Below, in pieces: positions 12,001 to 20,516 of a stretch of DNA of 64,000 bases. The notes under the pieces were generated by a model. It was not told the origin of the DNA, did not search any database, and saw only the letters and a list, made by a program, of their open reading frames with translations. Each line of letters begins with the position of its first letter. The first letter of the stretch is position 1. The DNA comes from Sphaerolaimus hirsutus (lineage: Eukaryota > Nematoda > Chromadorea > Monhysterida > Sphaerolaimidae), in the NCBI GenBank assembly GCA_964036195.1, contig OZ038450.1, positions 7,008,701-7,072,700 of the forward strand, written 5' to 3'. Both the position numbers and the translations under genes were made by a program.

Positions 12001-13480
12001 TTTGACTTGACATTTATGAGTTGACATTAAACTTGACATTTCACTTGAAATTTGTCACTTGACATTTGACTTGAAATGTGTCACTTGACATTTGACATGA
12101 CATTTGACATTACATTTCACTTGAAATTTATCACTTTACATTTGACTTGACATTTGACATGACATTTATCACTTGACATTAAACTTGACATTTCAATTGA
12201 AATTTATCGGTTGACATTTGACTTGAAAGTTATCACTTGAAGTTTCACTTGATACTTTATCACTTGATATTTTATAACTATCTATCACTTGACATTTATC
12301 AATTGACATTTCACTTGAAATTTATCACTTGACAATTATCACTTGACATTTCACTTGAAATCTACCACTTGACATTTATCACTTGATATTTGACTTGATA
12401 TTTTATCACTTAATATTTTATCACTAGACATCTATCACTTGACATTTATCACTTGACATTTGACTTGACATTTATAACTTGACATTTGACTTGACATCAA
12501 CCACCAGACATTTATGACCTGATAGTAATCAGCATGCAAGGTCACATGCTCAGTATCACATAAAGCAGTAGTTCAGGCATGTTTGCGTATTTTACACAAA
12601 ATAAGCAAACTTGAATAACTTTTGTAAATCTGTACCAAAATTGCCAAAAATTGGCTCATTTGAAAGCTCTAGTCATGGCACACATCAGCAAATTTTTTTT
12701 AATGCCCCATTTGTATTCAAATTTAAAATTTATTGAGGTTTGAAAATTTCAAACAGATACCGTACCAAAGTGGGCGGAGCCTGTGAAAAAAATCCCGAAA
12801 ATAAGAAATGGCATCATATTCTCTTTCAAATGAGCCATCAACCATGAAAATCGGTCGTGTTTCAAGGAAGTTATTGCAGTTTGAAGATTTTCGGGAGAAC
12901 AAGAACAACAACAACAACAACAAGAACACTACTTGAAAAAGAAAATGCGTAATAACTTCCTCCGAACTCAACCGTTGGATCTGAAAATTTGCATGGTGGT
13001 ACTTTTCGACACGGGCTTTTTAATGGTGCAGTCGGTTCTGCACTAGCGCATTGCGTTCCGAAGTTATTGCGATTTTAAATTTGCGATTTCCGCATTTTGG
13101 TGTGTCTGACCATATTATGGGTGGGTCGCTTGCGCCCTCCCTCGGCAGCGAGGGATGGCGCTGGCGCGCCCACCCGATAGTCTATAAGCAAATAATAGTA
13201 AAAGAAAATACGAAAATTGTCTATAGAATATTTATTTTGGTAGGTATTTATTTTGAAAGAATGTGCTGGAATATTTTATGTGGTTAAATGTGAAAGCTGG
13301 AATTTTTATGTGGTTTTACACTTTTACCCAACCCACATTGCACAGGTAGAGCGGCACTCGCAGTCAACTCAGAAGCACAGCGATGTCAATGCATCATATT
13401 TGCCTCCGCCGTCCCCTGCAGTCAAATCGCCCACGACCCAAGATGACACTGACGACACGGTAAAGAGGCAGAAAAAATGA
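24..13480 (+). CDS. XPR1: XPR1-type phosphate exporter (SPX-EXS), 13 exons
   Basis: Predicted to export inorganic phosphate across the plasma membrane, gated by inositol pyrophosphate binding to the N-terminal SPX domain. Exons: 24-135, 536-735, 1628-1819, 2276-2416, 2503-2612, 2956-3145, 3818-4068, 4579-4771, 5075-5180, 5496-5826, 6464-6736, 7146-7347, 13346-13480. All junctions are GT-AG and phases agree, giving 811 residues (human about 696). SPX is residues 1 to about 215: the start [15 protein letters not shown], Tyr22 and Lys26 of the phosphate/inositol-phosphate site, and [11 protein letters not shown] in exon 4. Membrane helices follow from exon 6. The EXS domain spans about 463-700, with [17 protein letters not shown] and [19 protein letters not shown]. 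The tail is acidic then basic ([12 protein letters not shown]), as in animal orthologues. Start chosen because it opens the SPX motif. The promoter lies outside the window. Introns carry many transposons. Confidence 0.95.
1109..1597. mobile_element. CAGGGG-type hAT-like element in XPR1 intron 2
   Basis: Begins CAGGGGTATC and ends AGACCCCTG, with the internal GATAGATAG and CTGAGCGGCCTCC words shared by the better-preserved copies at 3264, 23157 and 62140. I could not find a matching target-site duplication, so the exact ends are uncertain. Confidence 0.6.
2113..2252. mobile_element. Short TA-CCGTATT element in XPR1 intron 3
   Basis: About 140 bp between TACCGTATTTCC and GGAAATACGGT, with runs of C in the left half and G in the right half. 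It belongs to the most abundant element family of the window. Nearly every copy is bounded by TA, which fits a TA target-site duplication and a CCGTATT terminal inverted repeat. Confidence 0.7.
3264..3585. mobile_element. hAT-like element, CAGGGGTCTCC ends, XPR1 intron 6
   Basis: Terminal inverted repeats CAGGGGTCTCC and GGAGACCCCTG enclose GATAGATAG-rich DNA. It is flanked by CTGCAAAT on the left and CAGCAAAT on the right, a 7/8 match to an 8-bp target-site duplication. Length and CAGG-type ends fit non-autonomous hAT elements. Confidence 0.75.
6326..6447. mobile_element. hAT MITE touching the exon 11 acceptor of XPR1
   Basis: A 122-bp element with ends TAGGTTCAAACGGGATCCC and CCCGTTTGAACCCTA, filled with CGATCCC-type short repeats. 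It is flanked by perfect 8-bp duplications ACCATTTG (6318-6325 and 6448-6455). The right duplication lies 8 bases upstream of exon 11, inside the 3' splice-site region. Confidence 0.88.
7771..7927. mobile_element. Fold-back MITE, GTTGACATCGACACC ends
   Basis: An almost perfect 157-bp palindrome in XPR1 intron 12. The arms begin GCACACGCTAGTTGACATCG and end with its reverse complement. Related copies lie at 39077, 59542 and 59698. No coding capacity. Confidence 0.8.
8785..9337. mobile_element. Fold-back element with TA target duplication
   Basis: A 553-bp inverted-repeat element with ends CAGGGGTGGGCATCTTCAG and CTGAAGATGCCCACCCCTG, flanked by TA on both sides. A related host element at 56810-57472 carries the uninterrupted site (GATGTTAAATATGACC), which confirms the boundaries and a TA duplication, as for Tc1/mariner-type elements. 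Confidence 0.88.
9809..10210. repeat. Two-copy 202-bp tandem repeat
   Basis: The unit starting CATTTTATACCACTTTTCGG occurs at 9809 and again at 10011. It includes a CGATCCC-type block. The copies are nearly identical, so the duplication looks recent. Confidence 0.85.
10282..10671. mobile_element. TA-CCGTATT element, GGTGCT-rich
   Basis: Ends TACCGTATTTCTTT and GAGAAATACGGTA, about 390 bp. The terminal 30 bases on each side are rich in GGGTGCT words, as in the copies at 24268 and 42631. It lies in XPR1 intron 12 and has no coding signal. Confidence 0.75.
10706..11211. mobile_element. Long fold-back element
   Basis: The arms (about 10706-10953 and 10978-11211) are nearly exact reverse complements around a short centre. 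They begin at AGTATATCTGAT and end at ATCAGATATACT. It lies in XPR1 intron 12, immediately before the minisatellite. Confidence 0.85.
11340..12530. repeat. CTTGACATTT minisatellite
   Basis: About 1.2 kb of degenerate 10-20-bp units built on ACTTGACATTT, varied as ATCACTTGACATTTGACTTG. Copies drift in spacing and sequence, so this is an old array. It lies within the 6-kb last intron of XPR1. No open frame of interest. Confidence 0.9.
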
Positions 13481-13673
13481 CGACAAAGTGTTTTCCGCGG
13501 CTTTTTCGATTACGAAACAGCGGTTATGCATTTTTTCATGGTGTGGTTGTTGTTTGTTGGATGAGTGTATACGCAAGCTCGTGCATTTGCGTGCGTAAAA
13601 CTGTTTATGCAAATTGCTGCTGTTGCTAGTCAGGAACCCGGCTCAATCAAAACATTGTTTTTTTTTCAGTACA

Positions 13674-14374
13674 TACCGTATATCCTCAAATAAGACCCCA
13701 GGGAAGTTTTTTTCGTCAGTTTTTGAGGGAGGGGTTATCTTTTCCTCATAATTACATTATGTTTCTGTTGGGGCCTGTGCCGCTTGGCATGTAACCCGTT
13801 CGGCATGTAGACAGCGGATCAGGGGTTTCCCAGGTTTTGACCCTCGCAGCAGTATCATAGATAGCAAATCTCTCCCTCGGAGGGATAAATAGCTGAAAAA
13901 TATGCTGGGGGCTCGCTGGGGCAAAATATATATGATATGTTGCAAATTTGACAAAATGAAGCAAAATTTAGTGATTTTGGGTGAAGGTTGGGGAAAAATC
14001 GCTCAAAGTTTGCTCCACTTGGATAGTAGATTAATTTGGGGGCGGGGCTCAGGGGATAGTAGCCTCGGGGTAGCTCGCTAGCTGAGCAGCCCCCCAGTCT
14101 ACATGCCAAGCGGGTTTACATGCCAAGCGAACCTACGCCATCTGTTGTCGCAGCTGTAGGCTAATATTCTTTAGTATTTTTTGTTTAACACTGCACTGCA
14201 TTTGCAGCCCAGGCGTAGCTTTATTTGGTTTCTCTGACTTCATTGATTGTTTTTAAATTGACCCAACATTTTTTCTATCTATCACAGAGGGGGTATTTTT
14301 ATTCACTCGGCCTCACTGTGAGTCATTTGTGTGGGGGGAGTTTTTCAGGGGTTCTTATTCCAGGATATACGGTA
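13674..14374. mobile_element. TA-CCGTATA element with internal GATAGATAG block
   Basis: Ends TACCGTATATCCTCAAATAAG and CCAGGATATACGGTA. The middle (about 13780-14130) contains a CAGGGG-type fragment bordered by inverted GGCATGTA words. It begins about 190 bases after the XPR1 stop codon. Confidence 0.55.
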
Positions 14375-17300
14375 CGCATCTTTATAAATATCGGCCAGAA
14401 ATGTGCGAGCTTGCCTACACATTACAATGTGCATCTCACGTGTATCTACTGTGTATCATTTTCTACTTGTTTTTTTTCCCTACTGTTGCATTTGTGAAAC
14501 GTACTGATGCCATGTTAGTTTGAATTTAGCAGTCTTTCATTGGGACTTTGTGCAATTGGGTCAAATTGTGCCACTGCGTGTATTGTGGATGGGTATTTTA
14601 TAAGAAATTAACCTGTACGCAGTCAGAACTCTGCGCAGCTGTGGGCGTCAATTACCCGTGGACATCTGCGCCCCCTGGGCATTTGGGCATGTTCAGTGGA
14701 CATCTACACCCCCTGGACATCCTAGAAACGCATGCTCCGCCACCACACAGTGTCAACCAAGCCAGATATTTTTGTGCTGATAATTCGGTATCAGTGCCAG
14801 AAATTTTGCTCGGGTTTCAGTAAATGTTACAAAAAATTTTCACCGTTTCATATTCAGTTAGTGCTTGGAATAAGAATGTTTTGACATTTATTGACATACC
14901 AGTAGAATTTAAGGCACTGATACATGTACAGTTGGTGTGGTGGTTGTCCTGCAGGCTGGGGCAAGTGCTTGGTGGACATGTGTCGTGCCTTCGGCATGCA
15001 CGATGTAGCTGTGCTAGCATGTGTTTGAATCATGTCCAGTGGGTTAGAACTCAACACTCAAAATGTCCAGAGGGCATAGTTGGTGAGAGGTGTTTGATGT
15101 TCAGGGTTTTTCACAACTCTAATCTCTTCCATCTTTACTACCAATGGCTGTTTGCTTTAGTAGGTTCTTATGAATGCCTGTGAAACAGCTTGTGCACTTA
15201 AAGATTTTGTCGGGATTTTTTGTATTCAACTTAGTCTTGTTAAGCCCAGTTTCTAATCATACTGAAAGTGCAGGCTAGTGGTGGAATATGAGTGCACATT
15301 AGTACACCACTGAAATTTAGGAAACTCACAGATCTGTCTTAAACACATTTAATTTTACCACAATGAATTATTTTCGATCGCCGTCAACAGTAGTTGACAT
15401 ACTCTTCAGTGTGGTAAACTCAAATCTTTTCAAAAATATATTTTTGAGTTTCCCCGATTTTGGTGGTGTACTAGTTGGCGGAGCACCAATGACGCCCGCG
15501 ATGAAAAATGGGCTCCATGGATGGGATAACTATTTCGGGTACTTCCTGGGGTAATGAAAGAAGTCACCCTGCGGTGTGCCCTACCTGCCTCCTCCACCAC
15601 TATTGGCTGTCCACACACTAGTTGACACAACTCAGATATCGGCTTCACGTGTCGCAGAGCGAACTTCAATGGGCTTGCCGTAATATACATTTTTCAACAT
15701 TGCCGCAAGTGCATCTGAAGATCGCTGTGCGACACGTATGAAGCTCAAATTTGAGTTGACAGAGCAGTTGACACAACTGTGCCAACTAGTTTGTGGGTCG
15801 CCATTAAATAGATATTGGGCCTGCACAAAATGAACCATCGATAGTCTGTTTAGCTTTGACGTTGCCTCATTTTTTTTCGGCAATCAGGTATCGCTTGCTC
15901 ATTGCCTCGATGCAATATTTAATTTTTTGCTTCTGTGACAATCTTTCTAGTAAAAAGTATCATTGCTTATTTAGTCATTGATGAGTGCGGCTTTATTTAT
16001 AGAGTGATTTTGGGGCTTTATTCGATGGATATGGTAGATTGTGGTTCAATATTTTCGTGGGTTTATAGCTCGGTGCATTTTCGATGTATTTATTTATTTA
16101 GTCAGAATTTATTTACTTGGCGTTGCATTTCGAGATTTTGTGTTACTAATTCCATAGCTTTGCCGTTTTTTCCTATGAGTATGGTGTACCCGAATTTCAG
16201 TTTTTATTTCTACTTTATACCCCTCTACCGTATTTACGATTTTTTTTTTCTGAAGTGTCAACCTGAGAGTAAATGGAATCCCTTACGGAAAAACTCCTGT
16301 AAAAGTTCGGTGGTAAAATTTTCTCCAGGTGCCTTGTAAACAAAATACGGTAGCTTTTTTAGTTAGTGACAATATTTTACCTGTTGACGTTTGTAAAATG
16401 TATTTTAAGTGCGTGATTTTTGTCTCTATCTTTATCCATTTGTCTCGTTCACCATTCACCCGTAGCATTCCGGCCAAATTTTGGTTCATTTTTCCATATT
16501 TTTGCGAATTCAGACAGTTTTTGATCGTGATATGGCAAAATAAAAATCCGAGAAAAATTGGAAAGTCATGTGAACAAATTGTTTGAAAGGCGTTTTAAAA
16601 ATTGATTGAATTTGTGCCATTTGACGATGGATTCGAATAATTATTCTGTGAACACTCCATTTGTATTAAATGATTCATTTTCCTAGATGTTCGTTAGCTT
16701 CGAACTTTCGTAGCGTAGACCAAAAGTTATTTATTCTATTCCTAGTGTGTTACATACATACCACACATGTAGATAAATAGTTAAGTGCACATGAACTTTT
16801 TTCCATTTGCGTTGTTTTTTCATGTGCAAATTACGTGAGCGTTATAAATATGAGATCCCACCTCTGAATGAATGTGTGAAATGCCATCCTCAACTAAAAT
16901 ACATTATGCTATTTTATGGTATTTTTGCGAAAATTATACTTGTCGAAAAATATAATTAGGTATGAGGTACCTGCGCTCTCTATTGACGACTACGCAAAGT
17001 GTAATAAGACAATTAGAAGAAATTGGATGGTAAAAACCTACAGTTTCAACCTACTCAACCTAATATAAATACCTAATACCTAATGCACTTGAATACCAGT
17101 AGAGTAATTACCTCTTGCGACCAGCTAGATGCCAACTGCAAAAAATTTTAGTCCATTCGTAAATATACTGAGATTGAAAAATATATTTAGTTACCCCGAA
17201 TCAATTACTGTATCCGGATTTTTTTGCAACTTTGCTAAAAAAAAATCCTCCTCACCTGGCTGAATTTCTGTTTTTAGATTCGTTTTTACATGTTTGTAAA

Positions 17301-17718
17301 GAATTTTACATGTCCAAAGCCGGTCTTATATTCCGAACCCTGCAGAGTGACGATCCTAATGTGAAGTTCAAGTGACAACATTGAACAAAGTACAACTCGG
17401 ATTGTTACGAGTCAGCAGTTTCTGATTTTACGCACTTTCCAGGGGCGTTTTAAATTTCAAATTCCTTCCTAGCTCTCGGGCGCCTGTCAAATGTCATAAG
17501 TTTCTATTTTTGGCAATAGTGGTACCAACTTGGACACATTCCGCAAGTTTTTTATTGTCAAGAAGGGTGGTATGTGGTAAAATGCAGAGTTCTACAAATA
17601 TAGGTATTTTTGGAAAACGTAAATGTAAATACCTTTCCCAAATCAAAAGTATAAATACTAAAACAAGGTATTTTTCAAATACCGGGGAAAACGTAAAATA
17701 AAACGTAAACGTAAAAAT
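14375..17718. other. Intergenic stretch with two small elements, no gene recognised
   Basis: Between XPR1 and the methyltransferase. I see a GTTGACA-type inverted repeat at 15611-15798 and a short TACCGTATT element at 16226-16352. Open frames of 60-134 codons lack splice-consistent context or any familiar motif. The missing 5' exons of the methyltransferase gene may lie here or further upstream, but I could not identify them. Confidence 0.5.
15611..15798. mobile_element. Fold-back MITE, CCACACACTAGTTGACA ends
   Basis: Left end CCACACACTAGTTGACACAAC, right end an imperfect reverse complement ending ACTAGTTTGTGGG. It belongs to the same loose superfamily as 40244-40415 and 59014-59537. Confidence 0.6.
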
Positions 17719-19672
17719 TATCGTATTACCTCGAATTATCCCCCCTTGAATTACCCCCCCCCCCCCCTCGAATTATCCCCCCTTGAATTAACCCCCCCCC
17801 CTCGAATTAACCCCCCCCTCAAAATGGGCTGGGGAAATAATAACCCCCCCCCCCTCGAAATACCCCCCCCCCCCTTCGGAATGATGTACGTCATGTACAT
17901 AATAAATACGTCTGTATGCAATGTACATTATGTATATTAGTGTTTATTTGCATTGCAGCTACACAGACTAGTTTGTGTAGCTATCTACGTTTTTATGTCC
18001 AAATATATCCTGTTTGGACACATTTAAACACCTTCCCGATCAAGTCCGGCCGCCTATTTTTTTTTTTCACTTCGCAGGCCATATCTCTGGTTGCGGGAGG
18101 GGTGGGAAACTAAAACTTGGGTGGTATATAGGCGCAACCCCCCACTACCCCGCATGAATAAATGGGGCAGCGGCGACTCACTATAGAGGGGGTCGCCATA
18201 TACGTGAAAAAAATTTGCAGCGTTTTCACTGTCCCGCACAGGTCCGGCCCCCGGTTGATTTCTTACACTGCGGGTCACGTATCTCCAGCTGTGGAGGGGT
18301 ATAGATCTAAAATTTTTGGGGATGTGTCGCCAACACCCCTCCCCTACTATACACTGGCCAGGTGGTTTTTGGCATCTAACCACAGTGTGGGGTGCAAAGT
18401 TTAAAACTTATTAAAATGTTACTGTCCCACACAAGTCCAGCATCCAATTGAATTTCAAAAAATGGACACTTTTGTGTTGTTTTAACACTAATGTGGTTGA
18501 CAATGTGAAATAAGCATGAAATATCCTCTAAAAAATATCTTATCCGACCTAAAACTGCCCACCACATGAACCCTTCCCCCCAAGTGGGTGACAAAAAAAA
18601 CACTTTTTACAACTTTTTCATCAGACACTTGAACTGCTGGTTTACAATGATTTATAAAGGAGGGTTAAAGGTTTCAAATTGTGTAAAAAACCTTACCTCA
18701 AAAATGCCTTCATAAGAAAATTTGCTGGGGCTGAATTTCAAATTGTAAAAATGACATCATTGCAGGAACAAAAATAGGCAAAATTCACAATTTTAAATTT
18801 ACCCCCAGCAAATTTTCTTATGAAGGCATTTTTGAGGTAAGGTTTTTTACACAATTTGAAACCTTTAACCCTCCTCTATAAATCATTGTAAACCAGCAGT
18901 TCAAGTGTCTGATGAAAAAGTTGTAAAAAGTGATTTTTTTGTCACCCACTTGGGGGAAGGGTTCATGTGGTGGGCAGTTTTAGGTCAGATAAGATATTTT
19001 TTAGAGGATATTTCATGCTTATTTCACATTGTCAACCACATTAGTGTTAAAACAACACAAAAGTGTCCATTTTTTTAAATTAAATTGGATGCTGTACTTG
19101 TGTGGGACAGTAACATTTTGATAAATTTTAAACTTTGCACCCCACAGTGTGGTGAGTTGCGAAAGACCGCCTGGCCAGTGTATAGTAGGGGAGGGGTGTT
19201 GGCGACACATCCCCAAAATTTTAGATTTATACCCCTCCCACAGGTGGAGGTACGGCACCCGCAGTGAAAGAAATCAGTGGGGGCCGGACCTGTGTGGGAC
19301 ACTAAAAAAGCTGCAAATTTTTTTTGCACTCGGCGACCCACCCTGTAGGGGGTCGCCGCGACCCCTTCAATTCATGCGAAGTAGAGGGGGTTTGCGCCAA
19401 TATCTACCCCAAGTTTCAGCTTCTGGCGCGTCCTAGAACAGGAGATAGGACGTCAGAAGTAAAATAAAAAATGGGGGGCCGGACTTGATCGGGAAGGTGT
19501 TTATTATCTGTGTTGGGTATGCAAATGCCTACTATTTACTACGATCCTTACGAAAATTTCTGACGAAATAATAAAACCCCCCCTCGAATAAACCCCCCTC
19601 GAATTAACCCCCCCTCAAATTTTGCTGGCGAAATAATAAACCCCCATGGGGGTATTTCGAGGTAATACGGTA
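17719..19672. mobile_element. TA-CCGTATT element interrupted by a fold-back
   Basis: The outer parts (17719-18026 and 19502-19672) form one element with TATCGTATTACCTCGAA and TTCGAGGTAATACGGTA ends and C-rich or G-rich subterminal tracts. It matches the uninterrupted copies at 29982, 31629 and 45455. The centre is replaced by the 18027-19501 insertion. Confidence 0.85.
18027..19501. mobile_element. 1475-bp near-perfect fold-back, TA target duplication
   Basis: The ends AACACCTTCCCGATCAAG and its reverse complement continue as long complementary arms, with a centre near 18730-18795. It is flanked by TA on both sides. Comparison with the intact host sequence at 30200 or 45720 shows it entered the word CATTTATTACC. 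Open frames inside are mirror images of each other and are not convincing genes. Confidence 0.87.
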
Positions 19673-19845
19673 TATTAAGTACTTCCGCTATCAGAGAATA
19701 CAAAAAAAAACAATGGGTTTTTACAACATTATGGATGTTCGTAATGATCTCCATTGACATTTAGAATGATGGGATCGGGATATTGAATTGGGATTGGAGT
19801 TCACATTTTGCGTCGCTGTCAACTAGTGGATGTCAACTATAAGGT

Positions 19846-20095
19846 GCCAATTCCGTAACAGGATAACTAAAAAAAATGTATGAGTGAGAAGTAATGGCAA
19901 GTAAAAATTGAAAGAAAAGTAAATTTGTAAGTGAAATACCAAGCAAGTTAAAAGACAAATGGCTAGTCATGAGAAAACACTAAAAATGTCTTTGACTTTT
20001 TATTTGCATTTCAGTTCTCCCTCACAAAAATACTTTCCTTCAACGTTTTACTTTTCACTTACAAATTGGTGTTTGAGTTCTCCAATTGCGGAATT
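19846..20095. mobile_element. Imperfect fold-back, GTGCCAATTCCG ends
   Basis: Begins GGTGCCAATTCCGTAACAGG and ends near TTGCGGAATTAGAAC. The arms are filled with AAGTGA-type words and their complements. It resembles the elements at 34289-34483 and 38152-39017. Confidence 0.5.
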
Positions 20096-20516
20096 AGAAC
20101 TCCTCAACATTAGAATGTTCAACCATCATAATGCACTACATTTGTCAAACAATACGGTTCCTTGTAGGATATTTTTACGTTTTCTCTGGTACCCGGGTAA
20201 TTCTGCCAGGAAAACGTAACGAAGCGTAACAGTCTTTTTGGAAAGCGTAAACGTAAACGTAAGTATAAATACCCGAATAACCGGGTATTTCGGGTAAACT
20301 AAAATACGTTTTCGCAACTCTGGTAAAATGGCAAGCAGAGTGAAAGTGGAGGTTACGGCGCATTCATTTTCTTGCACGCGATACGTGTAACGTTTCTTAC
20401 CATTTTTCGCTTGATCAATCTATCACTAGCCATTTGAAAAAGTGTTCAATTGGGAAATCGACCAATCCATAAAATATCACCATCACCCTCGAAAAGTCCC
20501 CCCTTCTCCATTTCAG

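Noticed and set aside
15363-15554. Frame containing FGGVLVGGAPMTPAMKNG, considered as an upstream exon of the ATPSCKMT-like gene
   Set aside because: The resemblance to the family's GLVGG...TPALRK region is weak, the exon boundaries are not convincing, and no exon carrying the SAM-binding loop was found to link it to 20517.
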